Assembly: GCA_041752235.1 (NCBI GenBank)
Contig: JBGSHM010000031.1
Coordinates: 62,001 to 126,000 of the forward strand
DNA: 64,000 nucleotides
Source of the DNA: SpSt-398 sp041752235
Lineage (GTDB): Bacteria; Bacteroidota; Bacteroidia; Chitinophagales; Chitinophagaceae
Direction: 5' to 3'
The position numbers and the translations under genes are program-made. Below the pieces are notes generated by a model. The model saw only the letters and a program-made list of their open reading frames with translations. It was not told the origin of the DNA and ran no database searches. This document shows, piece after piece, positions 1 to 9,400 of the stretch. Every line of letters starts with the position of its first letter. Positions within the stretch are counted from its first letter, which is position 1.

Positions 1-4
1 ACGC

Positions 5-33
5 TAATAGCCAAAAGCTAATAGCTAATAGCA
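5..33. repeat. gctaatagc-type dispersed repeat
   Basis: Three near-copies of the 9-mer gctaatagc lie in a row in the leader of rplL. The same motif recurs at 62395-62410 in another intergenic gap, so this looks like one of the short dispersed repeat families of this genome. Function unknown. Confidence 0.5.
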
Positions 34-42
34 AAAAGGCCC

Positions 43-74
43 TGCCTGGGTCAACAAACAGGCAAATTTTTTTA
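43..74 (+). terminator. terminator/attenuator-like hairpin before rplL
   Basis: TGCCTG (43-48) pairs with CAGGCA (59-64) around a 10-nt loop and is followed by a run of seven T. It sits upstream of rplL, where the preceding gene (probably rplJ, outside the window) would end, so it may end or attenuate that transcript. The stem is short, hence the low confidence. Confidence 0.35.
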
Positions 75-126
75 AACCCGCCGTTGGAGCAAAACAAGCT
101 GTGAAAACGGTAAAAATTTTAAACAA

Positions 127-501
127 ATGGCAGACGTAAAAGCATTAGCAGAAAGCCTGGTAAACCTGACTGTAAAAGAAGTACAGGAACTGGCTGATTT
201 CCTGAAAGCAGAGTATGGTATCGAACCCGCAGCCGCAGCTGTTGTAGTTGCCGCTGGTGATGGTGCTGGTGCCGTTGCTGTAGAAGAAAAAACCGCTTTC
301 AATGTTGTATTGAAGAGTGGTGGCGCTTCCAAACTGAACGTGGTGAAGATCGTAAAAGATCTGACCGGTCTGGGTCTGAAAGAAGCCAAAGACCTCGTGG
401 ATGGTGCACCGAAGAACGTGAAAGAAGGTATTTCCAAAGCAGAAGCCGAAGAGATCGCCGCCAAACTGAAAGAAGCTGGCGCCGACGTGGAAATCGCTTA
501 A
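127..501 (+). CDS. rplL: 50S ribosomal protein L7/L12
   Basis: Stalk protein of the large ribosomal subunit that recruits and stimulates translation GTPases. The 124 residues match the family length. An N-terminal helical dimerisation region (about 1-35) is followed by an Ala/Gly/Val-rich flexible hinge (about 37-55) and the conserved C-terminal domain, with the characteristic GLGLKEAKDLVD and a C-terminal KEAGADVEIA. The ATG at 127 gives the expected N-terminus MADVKALAE. It would normally be followed directly by rpoB. Here a strong terminator and a repeat/transposase block separate them, so rplL probably ends its own transcript. Confidence 0.98.
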   Translation: MADVKALAESLVNLTVKEVQELADFLKAEYGIEPAAAAVVVAAGDGAGAVAVEEKTAFNVVLKSGGASKLNVVKIVKDLTGLGLKEAKDLVDGAPKNVKEGISKAEAEEIAAKLKEAGADVEIA

Positions 502-522
502 TTCATTGCATATCGCAAATTC

Positions 523-549
523 AAACCCCGGAGCAATCCGGGGTTTTTT
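523..549 (+). terminator. Rho-independent terminator of rplL
   Basis: CCCCGGA (526-532) and TCCGGGG (537-543) form a perfect stem with loop gcaa, flanked by AAA/TTT and followed by a T6 run. It lies 22 nt behind the rplL stop. Confidence 0.9.
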
Positions 550-557
550 GTTGTGGG

Positions 558-739
558 GCTGTGCGAGACCGCTGTGCGAGACCTCCGGTCTCGCACTATT
601 AGAAAGCCGCCTCTGGCGGCACCGATAACATATTATTAAAATAAAAAGTCAACCAGCTGTGCGAGACCTCTGGTCTCGCACGCTTAGAAAGCCGCCTCTG
701 GCGGCACCAATAGCATATTTTAAAATAAATAGTCAATCT
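558..739. repeat. REP-like palindromes in two tandem ~84-bp units
   Basis: Two tandem units (571-654 and 655-739) align almost base for base. Each has a palindrome with 10-bp arms (gtgcgagacc / ggtctcgcac, 3-nt loop; 574-596 and 659-681), then a second palindrome gccgcc-tct-ggcggc, then an AT-rich tail. The tail of the second unit runs into the 3' end of the RAYT gene. A 13-bp unit gctgtgcgagacc is itself doubled at 558-570 and 571-583. The same double palindrome lies inverted on the other side of the RAYT gene, the arrangement expected of REP elements mobilised by a RAYT. Confidence 0.85.
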
Positions 740-1274
740 CCATTAGCCCACTATTTCTAATATAGTTTGACGCACTACTATACAGATAGTCTCCTGGTTC
801 CTTAACCCAACCAGCCCGAACCGGATTATCATGTATATAATTCAACTTTGTGTGAAGGAATTTCATTGTATGTATTTCTTCTGGATGGTTGTCACCTGTC
901 CAGATCCTGAATATTTCATGCTTGTTACTTTGCCTTGCGCGGAACTTTATCATATGCATCAGCCAATCTTTACGACTTTCGTTTTCGGCTTGTATGGCAT
1001 TGAATACGGCTCTGCTTGTGAATGTCTTGAAATCTCTAAGTACGTCGCTTAAGTTGCCGTCTGCTGTCCAAATTACATGTAAATGGTTGGTCATGATAAC
1101 ATACCCACCAATTTTAAGTCCCTTGCTTTTTCTGCAGTAGTTCATACTCTCGATTATAATATCACGATATTTTTTTCTGCTAAAAATATCGATCCAATCA
1201 ATTGTTGTAAATGTTAGAAAATGAGTAGCCGACTGGTCTCGGATTTTATAACCTGTTGAAAAATTGTATGTCAT
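720..1274 (-). CDS. REP-associated tyrosine transposase (RAYT, IS200/Y1-like)
   Basis: Single-strand DNA transposase of the HUH/Y1 family, the group that processes REP palindromes. The 184-residue protein carries the HUH pair H64-L65-H66 within TNHLHVIW, and a C-terminal family signature YIHDNPVRAGWV...YLYSSA. Y146 in that signature is the probable nucleophile. I start it at the ATG at 1274: the frame stays open to 1391, but that extension only translates the 13-bp tandem repeat. The frame is intact, so the enzyme may be active. Both sides carry REP-like palindromes in inverted orientation. It lies on the opposite strand to rplL and rpoB and looks inserted between them. Confidence 0.88.
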   Translation of the reverse strand: MTYNFSTGYKIRDQSATHFLTFTTIDWIDIFSRKKYRDIIIESMNYCRKSKGLKIGGYVIMTNHLHVIWTADGNLSDVLRDFKTFTSRAVFNAIQAENESRKDWLMHMIKFRARQSNKHEIFRIWTGDNHPEEIHTMKFLHTKLNYIHDNPVRAGWVKEPGDYLYSSASNYIRNSGLMEIDYLF

Positions 1275-1292
1275 ATTGTTTTGTTTTTTAAG

Positions 1293-1404
1293 GCCGCCAG
1301 AGGCGGCTTTCTGGGGGTGCGAGACCGGAGGTCTCGCACAGCTATCTCGCACAGCTATCTCGCACAGCCATCTCGCACAGCCATCTCGCACAGCCGTCTC
1401 CTAC
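1293..1404. repeat. Inverted REP unit plus five 13-bp tandem repeats
   Basis: The two palindromes seen on the left recur here reverse-complemented: gccgcc-aga-ggcggc at 1293-1307 and gtgcgagacc-gga-ggtctcgcac at 1317-1339. From 1332 a 13-bp unit (tctcgcac + agcta/agcca/agccg) is repeated five times to 1396, with a degenerate sixth start (tctcctac, 1397-1404). The array ends exactly over the stop codon of the next gene. The left block carries only two copies of the same 13-mer. Confidence 0.85.
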
Positions 1405-2297
1405 AACTTGAGGTACGGACTTATTTTTTGAAAAATGTCGTCTGTTACAACGGGTATTTTTTTCAGGGCCTCCAAATTTTTAAACGCGCCATGTTGTTGT
1501 CGATAGGCAGGGAGGAGGGTAGCGAGCTTGCCGCGGAAATAGGGATGGGTGCCAAGGTCCTTTTCGGTCACTGTGTTTACATCCATTTTTTGAAGCAAGG
1601 CAGGTTCTGCCTGAAGCCGGGGTTGAATTTTTTGAAAAACAGAGTCGGAAATGCCATAAACTTCCCTGAGCTGGGCAATCGAATAGAACCCACCCAACTT
1701 TTCCCGGTAGGCTATTATTCGCGAAGCCAATTTGGATCCTATTCCCGGAAGGGCTATCCAGGCACTGGTATCTGCGGAATTGATGCCAAGAATTGAAAGG
1801 CTGGAGCGCGTGCGCTCTTGCTGATAGGGTTTGAATGCGCCGGTGGGTTTTTCTGTATCAGGTTTTTTGGGAATCCGGACCCAGGGGCGTAGTTCCTCGT
1901 ATTTTCCTGGCCCGAGACCGTAGATCCTTCCCAGGTCTTCTGGCGTGTAAAAACGGCCCCCTTTTTCGCGAAACTTCAGAATGGTCTGAATGGTTTTCTC
2001 TTTTAACCCCAGGTCTTTCCACCCTGCCGGGGATAGGGTATTCGGGTCAAAGGCAAAAACCCGGGTTTCCACTTTTTCCATTTCCCTGGCGACGACGGTT
2101 TCATTTCCAAATCGGGTGGGGAGCGAGGGAGCGAATCGGTTCAGGCTGGTATCCGCTTTGGTGATTTCCGGAGGCTCGGTCTCCGGAAACAGATCGGGCA
2201 GGAACCAGGCCAGGATGATCAGGGCGATCAGGCCTAAAATGCCCGCCCTTTCCCGACGGGAAAAGGAAAGATAAAAGAGGGTTGAAAAGCGTTCCAT
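1401..2297 (-). CDS. Membrane-anchored helix-hairpin-helix protein
   Basis: 298-residue protein with one N-terminal membrane segment (about residues 18-36, GLIALIILAWFLPDLF). The large C-terminal part holds several helix-hairpin-helix units of ComEA type, such as DLGRIYGLGPGKYEELRPW and WIALPGIGSKLASRIIAYREKLGGF. Such units bind DNA backbone non-specifically, so a membrane-anchored DNA-binding role (uptake or tethering) is plausible, but no function is established by sequence. It is transcribed against rpoB. Its stop codon lies at the eroded end of the 13-bp repeat array. Confidence 0.8.
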   Translation of the reverse strand: MERFSTLFYLSFSRRERAGILGLIALIILAWFLPDLFPETEPPEITKADTSLNRFAPSLPTRFGNETVVAREMEKVETRVFAFDPNTLSPAGWKDLGLKEKTIQTILKFREKGGRFYTPEDLGRIYGLGPGKYEELRPWVRIPKKPDTEKPTGAFKPYQQERTRSSLSILGINSADTSAWIALPGIGSKLASRIIAYREKLGGFYSIAQLREVYGISDSVFQKIQPRLQAEPALLQKMDVNTVTEKDLGTHPYFRGKLATLLPAYRQQHGAFKNLEALKKIPVVTDDIFQKISPYLKL

Positions 2298-2340
2298 AAT
2301 GGGTAAGGTTTACCCAAAGAAAGCGCCCCCTGAAATGGTG

Positions 2341-2380
2341 AAAAACAGGCCTTTCGGCCCTTTTTTCCGGACCTGTTTTT
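2341..2380. other. Hairpin upstream of the rpoB promoter
   Basis: AAAAACAGG (2341-2349) and CCTGTTTTT (2372-2380) are perfect complements around an inner imperfect GC-rich stem. Because the ends are A5/T5, it could terminate in either direction. It lies between the start of the HHH gene and the rpoB promoter and may insulate the two divergent units, or be a relic of an rplL-rpoB attenuator. Confidence 0.5.
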
Positions 2381-2395
2381 GTTCAGAAAGATTTC

Positions 2396-2425
2396 TTGTT
2401 TGACCAAAAGAAATCCTTACCTTTG
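2396..2425 (+). promoter_or_regulatory. Bacteroidota sigma-A promoter for rpoBC
   Basis: TTG at 2396-2398, 19-nt spacer, TACCTTTG at 2418-2425: a full match to the Bacteroidota consensus TTG-N19-TAnnTTTG. Transcription would start around 2432, giving a leader of roughly 140 nt before the rpoB ATG. It supplies rpoBC with its own promoter now that the link to rplL is broken. Confidence 0.7.
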
Positions 2426-2569
2426 CCATCCTTTAATTTTGGCCAATTACACTTTGACGTCACAAATCATGCCTAAATAATTGAAATTCAGCGGCTTTTA
2501 TTTCGACGGGAATAAAGGCCAGGTGGCATTTTGTACGTTCTGAATCAAATTAAACCGGTTTATACGCAT

Positions 2570-5500
2570 ATGTCTTCTACAAAAATGAATCAGCGGGTGG
2601 ATTTTGGTAAGATCAAGCACTTAGCAGAAGCACCCGACCTGCTGGAAGTTCAGATCCAATCTTTTAAAGATTTTATCCAACTGGAAACAACCCCTGACAA
2701 GCGTAACAATGAAGGTTTGTTCAAGGTGTTCAAGGAGAACTTCCCCATCACCGATACGCGTAACATCTTCGTTCTGGAGTTTCTGGATTATTTCATTGAT
2801 CCGCCCCGTTACTCCATTGACGAGTGTATGGAAAGAGGGTTGACCTACGCGGTCCCCCTGAAAGCCAAACTGCGTCTGAGCTGTAACGATGAAGAGCACG
2901 TGGATTTCCAAACCATCGTTCAGGACGTGTTTCTGGGAAATATTCCCTACATGACCCCCCGTGGCACATTTGTGATCAATGGGGCAGAACGTGTGGTGGT
3001 ATCCCAATTGCATCGTTCTCCCGGCGTATTCTTTGGCCAATCCATTCACCCCAACGGAACCAAGATCTATTCCGCCCGGGTGATCCCCTTCAAAGGCGCC
3101 TGGATGGAATTTGCGACGGACATCAACAACGTGATGTACGCCTATATCGACCGTAAGAAAAAATTCCCTGTGACCACGCTGCTGCGTTCGATCGGGTTTG
3201 AAACAGATAAAGACATCCTCGAACTCTTTGGCATGGCCGATGAAGTAAAGGGTGATAAGAAATCCCTCAGCAAGTATGTAGGCCGCCGTTTGGCTGCCCG
3301 TGTACTCCGTAGCTGGGTGGAGGACTTTGTCGATGAAGATACCGGTGAGGTAGTGTCCATCGAACGGAATGAAGTGATCCTGGAGCGTGACTCCGTCCTG
3401 GACGAGGAAGCCATCGACATGATCGCCGACATGGGCGCTGAAAGTGTATTCATTCAGAAAGAAGACGTAGGTGGCGATTACGCGATCATCTACAATACGC
3501 TGAACAAGGATACTTCCAACAGCGAACTGGAAGCCGTTCAACATATCTACCGTCAATTGCGCGGTGCGGATGCTCCCGATAATGAGACCGCCCGTGGTAT
3601 CATTGACAAACTCTTCTTCTCCGACAAGCGCTATGACCTCGGTGAAGTAGGCCGTTATAAAATCAACCGTAAACTCGGTCTCGAAGCCAAACTGGATCAG
3701 AAAACCCTGACCAAACAGGATATCATCGAGATCATCAAATACCTGGTACGCCTCACCAACGGTAAAGCAGAGATCGATGATATCGATCACCTGAGCAACC
3801 GTCGTGTACGTACCGTGGGCGAACAACTTTATGCCCAATTCGGGGTAGGTCTGGCCCGTATGGCCCGTACCATCCGCGAAAGAATGAACGTGCGTGACAA
3901 CGAGGTGTTCACCCCGGTGGACCTGATCAATGCGCGGACACTGTCCTCCGTGATCAACTCCTTCTTTGGTACCTCTCAGTTATCACAGTTCCTCGATCAA
4001 ACCAACCCGCTTTCTGAGATCACGCACAAGCGTCGTATCTCCGCCCTCGGACCTGGTGGTCTGAGCCGCGAACGCGCCGGTTTCGAGGTACGTGACGTAC
4101 ACTATTCACACTATGGCCGTCTTTGTACGATCGAGACACCGGAAGGACCGAACATCGGTCTGATCTCCACCCTCTGCGTACACGCGACGATCAACGAAAT
4201 GGGCTTTATTGAAACGCCTTACCGCAAAGTAGAGAATGGAAAAGTGAACATGAAGGAACTGGTGTTCCTGAGTGCGGAAGAGGAAGATGAAGCCAAGATC
4301 GCCCAGGCCAATGCGCCGCTGGATGAAAAAGGACAATTTGTCGAAGAAAAGGTAGTTAGCCGCGAAACCGGTGACTTCCCGATCCTGGATAAAGCAGATG
4401 TGGAATTCATGGACGTGGCTCCGAACCAGATCGTTGGTTTGAGTGCCTCCCTGATTCCCTTCCTGGAGCACGATGACGCCAACCGTGCCCTGATGGGATC
4501 AAACATGCAACGACAGGCCGTTCCCCTGATCCGTCCCGACGAACCAATCGTTGGAACCGGATTGGAAGGTAAAGCTGCCCGTGATGCACGTATCCAGATC
4601 CACTCGGAAGGAACAGGGGTGGTAGAATATGTGGATGCCAATGAGATCCATGTTCGCTACGACCGCAACGACGCTGAAAAGCTGGTAAGCTTTGAAGATG
4701 ACCTGCGCATTTACAAGCTGACCAAATTCATAAAAACCAACCAGGAGACCTCCATCAACCTGAAACCGGCTGTAAAGAAAAATCAGAAGGTGAAGAAAGG
4801 AGATTTCCTGACCGAAGGATATGCTACGCAAAACGGAGAACTGGCCCTTGGTAAGAACCTGAAAGTGGCGTTCATGCCCTGGAAAGGTTACAACTTCGAG
4901 GATGCCATCGTGATCAGTGAGCGCGTGGTAAAAGAAGACTGGTTCACGTCCGTTCACATCTCTGAATATGAACTGGAAGTACGCGATACCAAACTGGGTG
5001 AAGAAGAACTGACCCCGGATATCCCCAACGTTTCGGAAGAAGCGACCAAAGACCTCGACGAAAACGGTATCATCCGTCTCGGCGCTCAGGTGAAGGAAGG
5101 AGATATCATCATCGGTAAGATCACGCCAAAAGGTGAAAGCGATCCTACGCCTGAAGAGAAACTGCTCCGTGCCATCTTCGGTGACAAAGCCGGTGATGCC
5201 AAAGACGCTTCCCTGAAAGCACCCAATGGTGTGGAAGGGGTGGTGATCGGTAAGAAACTCTTCCAACGCGCGAAGAAAGATAAGAACGCCAAAGTGCGGG
5301 AGAAAGCAGCGTTGGAGAAACTCGAGCTTATCCACGAGAAGAATGTCATTGACCTGAAAGAAGTATTGCTGGAGAAATTGCAGACCCTGCTGAAGGATCA
5401 TTCCTCTGCCGGTGTAGGCAACAACTTTGGTGAAGTACAGATCGGCAAAGGCGCCAAATTCACCGTGAAAAATCTGGGTCAATTGGATTACCAGAATATC

Positions 5501-6373
5501 AACCCGCTGGGTTGGACCGGTGATGCCAAAGTGGATGATCAGATCAATACCCTGCTGCACAACTACAGCATCAAATACAACGAAGAACTCGGACGTTACA
5601 AGCGCGAGAAATTCAATATTTCCATTGGGGATGAACTTCCTGCTGGTGTATTGAAACTGGCTAAAGTATACCTGGCCGTGAAGCGGAAACTGAAAGTGGG
5701 TGATAAGATGGCCGGTCGTCACGGGAACAAGGGTATCGTTGCCAAAATCGTGCGTGCAGAAGACATGCCTTTCCTCGAAGACGGAACGCCTGTGGATGTG
5801 GTATTGAACCCGCTCGGGGTACCAAGCCGTATGAACCTTGGTCAGATCTACGAGACCGTATTGGGTTGGGCTGGTCAGAAACTCGGTATCAAGTTCGCTA
5901 CGCCGATCTTTGATGGTGCCACTACCGACGAGATCGCTTCTTATTGCGAAGATGCCGGTATCCCGCGTTTCGGTCATACGTTCCTGTATGACGGAGAAAC
6001 AGGAGAACGCTTCCACCAGAAAGCCACTGTGGGTGTGATCTACGTGATCAAACTTCACCACATGGTCGATGATAAGATGCACGCTCGTTCGATCGGACCA
6101 TACAGCTTGATCACACAGCAGCCGCTGGGTGGTAAGGCGCAGTTCGGTGGACAACGTTTCGGGGAGATGGAGGTATGGGCCCTCGAAGCCTATGGTGCTT
6201 CCAACATCCTGCAGGAATTGCTGACCATCAAATCGGATGATATCATTGGTAGGGCTAAGACCTACGAAGCGATCGTGAAAGGGGATAACGTGCCTCGTGC
6301 CGGTGTACCTGAGTCATTCAATGTACTTGTACATGAATTACGCGGTCTGGGTCTTGACCTGAAATTTGAATAA
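2570..6373 (+). CDS. rpoB: DNA-directed RNA polymerase subunit beta
   Basis: Catalytic core subunit of RNA polymerase, 1267 residues. I take the ATG at 2570 (MSSTKMNQRVDFGKIK), as in relatives, over an in-frame TTG at 2531. The rifampicin pocket begins at about residue 464 (FFGTSQLSQFLDQ, then THKRRISALGPGG) and carries wild-type residues at the classic Q, D, H and S resistance positions. Other conserved blocks include IETPEGPNIGLI, the GDKMAGRHGNKG switch region and the C-terminal QPLGGKAQFGGQRFGEME. rpoC follows after 62 nt, so the two are co-transcribed. Confidence 0.98.
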   Translation: MSSTKMNQRVDFGKIKHLAEAPDLLEVQIQSFKDFIQLETTPDKRNNEGLFKVFKENFPITDTRNIFVLEFLDYFIDPPRYSIDECMERGLTYAVPLKAKLRLSCNDEEHVDFQTIVQDVFLGNIPYMTPRGTFVINGAERVVVSQLHRSPGVFFGQSIHPNGTKIYSARVIPFKGAWMEFATDINNVMYAYIDRKKKFPVTTLLRSIGFETDKDILELFGMADEVKGDKKSLSKYVGRRLAARVLRSWVEDFVDEDTGEVVSIERNEVILERDSVLDEEAIDMIADMGAESVFIQKEDVGGDYAIIYNTLNKDTSNSELEAVQHIYRQLRGADAPDNETARGIIDKLFFSDKRYDLGEVGRYKINRKLGLEAKLDQKTLTKQDIIEIIKYLVRLTNGKAEIDDIDHLSNRRVRTVGEQLYAQFGVGLARMARTIRERMNVRDNEVFTPVDLINARTLSSVINSFFGTSQLSQFLDQTNPLSEITHKRRISALGPGGLSRERAGFEVRDVHYSHYGRLCTIETPEGPNIGLISTLCVHATINEMGFIETPYRKVENGKVNMKELVFLSAEEEDEAKIAQANAPLDEKGQFVEEKVVSRETGDFPILDKADVEFMDVAPNQIVGLSASLIPFLEHDDANRALMGSNMQRQAVPLIRPDEPIVGTGLEGKAARDARIQIHSEGTGVVEYVDANEIHVRYDRNDAEKLVSFEDDLRIYKLTKFIKTNQETSINLKPAVKKNQKVKKGDFLTEGYATQNGELALGKNLKVAFMPWKGYNFEDAIVISERVVKEDWFTSVHISEYELEVRDTKLGEEELTPDIPNVSEEATKDLDENGIIRLGAQVKEGDIIIGKITPKGESDPTPEEKLLRAIFGDKAGDAKDASLKAPNGVEGVVIGKKLFQRAKKDKNAKVREKAALEKLELIHEKNVIDLKEVLLEKLQTLLKDHSSAGVGNNFGEVQIGKGAKFTVKNLGQLDYQNINPLGWTGDAKVDDQINTLLHNYSIKYNEELGRYKREKFNISIGDELPAGVLKLAKVYLAVKRKLKVGDKMAGRHGNKGIVAKIVRAEDMPFLEDGTPVDVVLNPLGVPSRMNLGQIYETVLGWAGQKLGIKFATPIFDGATTDEIASYCEDAGIPRFGHTFLYDGETGERFHQKATVGVIYVIKLHHMVDDKMHARSIGPYSLITQQPLGGKAQFGGQRFGEMEVWALEAYGASNILQELLTIKSDDIIGRAKTYEAIVKGDNVPRAGVPESFNVLVHELRGLGLDLKFE

Positions 6374-6435
6374 TAATTTGTTTCACGCCGCGCAAGCGAT
6401 GGGAAATTATACAACGACAAACTCTAATACGATCT

Positions 6436-9400
6436 ATGGCAATGCGAAAAGAGAATCGCCCCAAATCAAGTTTTTCCAAGATCACCATTGGACTCGCCTC
6501 TCCCGATAATATCCTGGAAAGGAGTTACGGTGAAGTATTAAAGCCTGAAACGATCAACTACCGGACCTACAAGCCGGAGCGTGATGGTCTGTTCTGCGAG
6601 CGGATCTTCGGACCGGTGAAAGATTTCGAGTGCGCCTGTGGTAAATACAAGCGTATCCGTTATAAGGGTATTGTGTGCGACCGTTGCGGTGTGGAAGTGA
6701 CCGAGAAAAAGGTCCGCCGCGAACGCATGGGCCATATCAAGCTCGTCGTACCTGTCGTTCATATCTGGTATTTCAAATCCCTTCCGAATAAGATCGGCTA
6801 CCTGCTGGGCATGAGCTCCAAGAAATTGGAGTCCATCGTTTACTACGAGCGCTTCGTGGTGATCCAGTCCGGTTTGCGTGCCGATCAGGGACAGAACTAC
6901 GGTGACCTGCTCACCGAGGAAGAATACCTGGATATCCTGGAGGCCCTGCCAAAAGATAACCAGTATCTGCCGGATGAGGATCCCAATAAATTCATTGCCA
7001 AGATGGGTGCCGAAGCGGTACATGACCTGCTTCAGCGCATCGACCTGGATCAATTATCATTTGACCTCCGTAATGCCGCCGCCACAGAGACTTCCCAACA
7101 AAGGAAGGCCGACGCCCTCAAGCGTTTGAGCGTGGTAGAAGCATTCCGTGATGCCAACTCCCGTATCACCAACCGCCCCGAGTGGATGGTGATGCAATAT
7201 ATTCCCGTGATCCCGCCGGAACTGCGTCCGCTTGTTCCCCTGGATGGTGGCCGTTTCGCGTCTTCCGACCTGAATGACCTCTATCGCCGTGTGATCATCC
7301 GGAACAACCGTCTGAAACGCCTGCTCGAGATCAAAGCACCTGAAGTGATCCTGCGTAACGAAAAACGTATGCTTCAGGAAGCGGTTGACTCCCTCTTTGA
7401 TAACAGCCGTAAATCCAACGCCGTGAAAGCGGAAGGTGGTCGCGCCCTTAAATCCCTCAGCGATGTGCTGAAAGGAAAACAAGGACGTTTCCGTCAAAAC
7501 CTGTTGGGTAAACGTGTCGACTACTCCGGTCGTTCTGTTATCGTGGTAGGCCCCGAATTGAAATTACACGAGTGCGGTCTGCCAAAAGATATGGCAGCCG
7601 AACTGTTCAAACCGTTTATCATCCGGAAACTGATCGAAAGGGGTATTGTAAAAACAGTGAAAAGCGCTCGTAAACTCGTAGATAAAAAAGAAGCCGTGGT
7701 ATGGGATATCCTGGAGAACATTCTCCGTGGACACCCGATCATGCTGAACCGTGCCCCAACACTGCACCGTCTTTCGATCCAGGCCTTCCAGCCCAAACTG
7801 ATCGAAGGAAAGGCGATCCAGCTTCACCCGCTCGTGTGTTCGGCCTTTAACGCCGACTTTGATGGTGACCAGATGGCCGTGCACGTGCCCTTGAGCAATG
7901 CAGCCGTACTGGAAGCCCAGTTGCTGATGCTCTCCGCACATAACATCCTGAACCCGCAGAATGGTCAGCCCATTACCCTTCCTTCTCAGGACATGGTACT
8001 TGGTCTGTACTACCTGTCGAAAGGCAAGAAAACCACTCCGACTGAAAAAGTGAAGGGTGAAGGACGTGCCTTCTATGGTGCAGAGGAAGTGATCATTGCC
8101 TACAACGAAAGGCAAGTAGACCTCCACGCCTGGATCCGGGTAAAAACCAATGTGCGTGAAGGGGGTAAACTGGTTAAAAAACTGATCGAAACTACGGTTG
8201 GACGTGTTATTTTCAACCAACACGTGCCACTGGAAGTAGGTTTTGTCAATGCCCTGTTGACCAAGAAGAACCTCCGCGAGATCATTGGTGATATCATTGA
8301 GATCACCAATATCCCGAAGACCGTGAAGTTCCTGGATGATATCAAATCATTGGGATACCGTACGGCCTTCCAGGGTGGACTTTCCTTCAACATCAATGAC
8401 CTGATCATTCCTGAAGTTAAAGAAGAACTGTTGGCCCAGGCCAAATCCGAAGTGGATGAAGTGTGGGAGAACTATAACATGGGTCTGATCACCAACAACG
8501 AACGATATAACCAGATCGTGGACATCTGGAGCCGGGTAGATACACGTATCACCGAGACCCTGATCCACGAGATGAGTACCGACAAACAAGGCTTCAACTC
8601 TGTATTCATGATGCTTGACTCCGGTGCACGGGGTAGCAAACAGCAGGTAAAACAGCTGGCAGGGATGAGGGGTCTGATGGCCAAGCCAAGAAAGAGCGGA
8701 TCAACAGGTTCCGAGATCATCGAGAACCCGATCCTTTCCAACTTCAAAGGCGGTCTGAACGTATTGGATTACTTCATCTCCACCCACGGTGCCCGTAAGG
8801 GTCTGGCCGATACGGCCTTGAAAACAGCCGATGCCGGTTATCTGACCCGTCGTCTCGTGGATGTGGCACAGGATGTGGTGATCACCGAAGAAGATTGCGG
8901 AACCCTCCGTGGTATCGCAACTTCAGCGCTGAAAGACAATGAGGACATCATCGAGCCGCTGAGCGACCGTATCATCGGGCGTACTTCGCTGCATGATGTG
9001 TACGATCCCATTTCAGATGAATTGATCGTGGCTGGCGGACAAGCAATCACCGAAGACATCGCAATCCGCATCGAGAATGCAGCGATCGAATTCGTGGAGA
9101 TCCGTTCGGTACTGACTTGCGAAAGCAAACGTGGTGTGTGTGTGAAATGTTATGGTAAGAACCTGGCCTCCGGTTATCTCGCCCAAAAAGGCGATGCCGT
9201 GGGTATCATTGCTGCACAGTCCATCGGTGAGCCGGGTACTCAGTTGACCCTGCGTACCTTCCACGTGGGTGGTGTCGCTGGTTCTGCTGCTGTAGAATCT
9301 CAATTGCTGGCCAAATTTGATGGTACACTCCAGTTCGATGGTATCCGTACGGTTATCACCGAGAATAATGAAGGAACCAAAGTTCAGATCGTAATCGGTC

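Noticed and set aside
1275..1391. N-terminal extension of the RAYT frame
   Set aside because: It translates the 13-bp tandem repeat; the family start is the ATG at 1274.
1332..1396. 13-bp repeats as a CRISPR array
   Set aside because: Units are contiguous without spacers and no cas genes are present.
2621..3838. 405-codon open frame antisense to rpoB
   Set aside because: It mirrors rpoB codons, has no family content and lies wholly inside a conserved gene.
4499..6154. 551-codon open frame antisense to rpoB
   Set aside because: Same reason; the length comes from rpoB codon bias.
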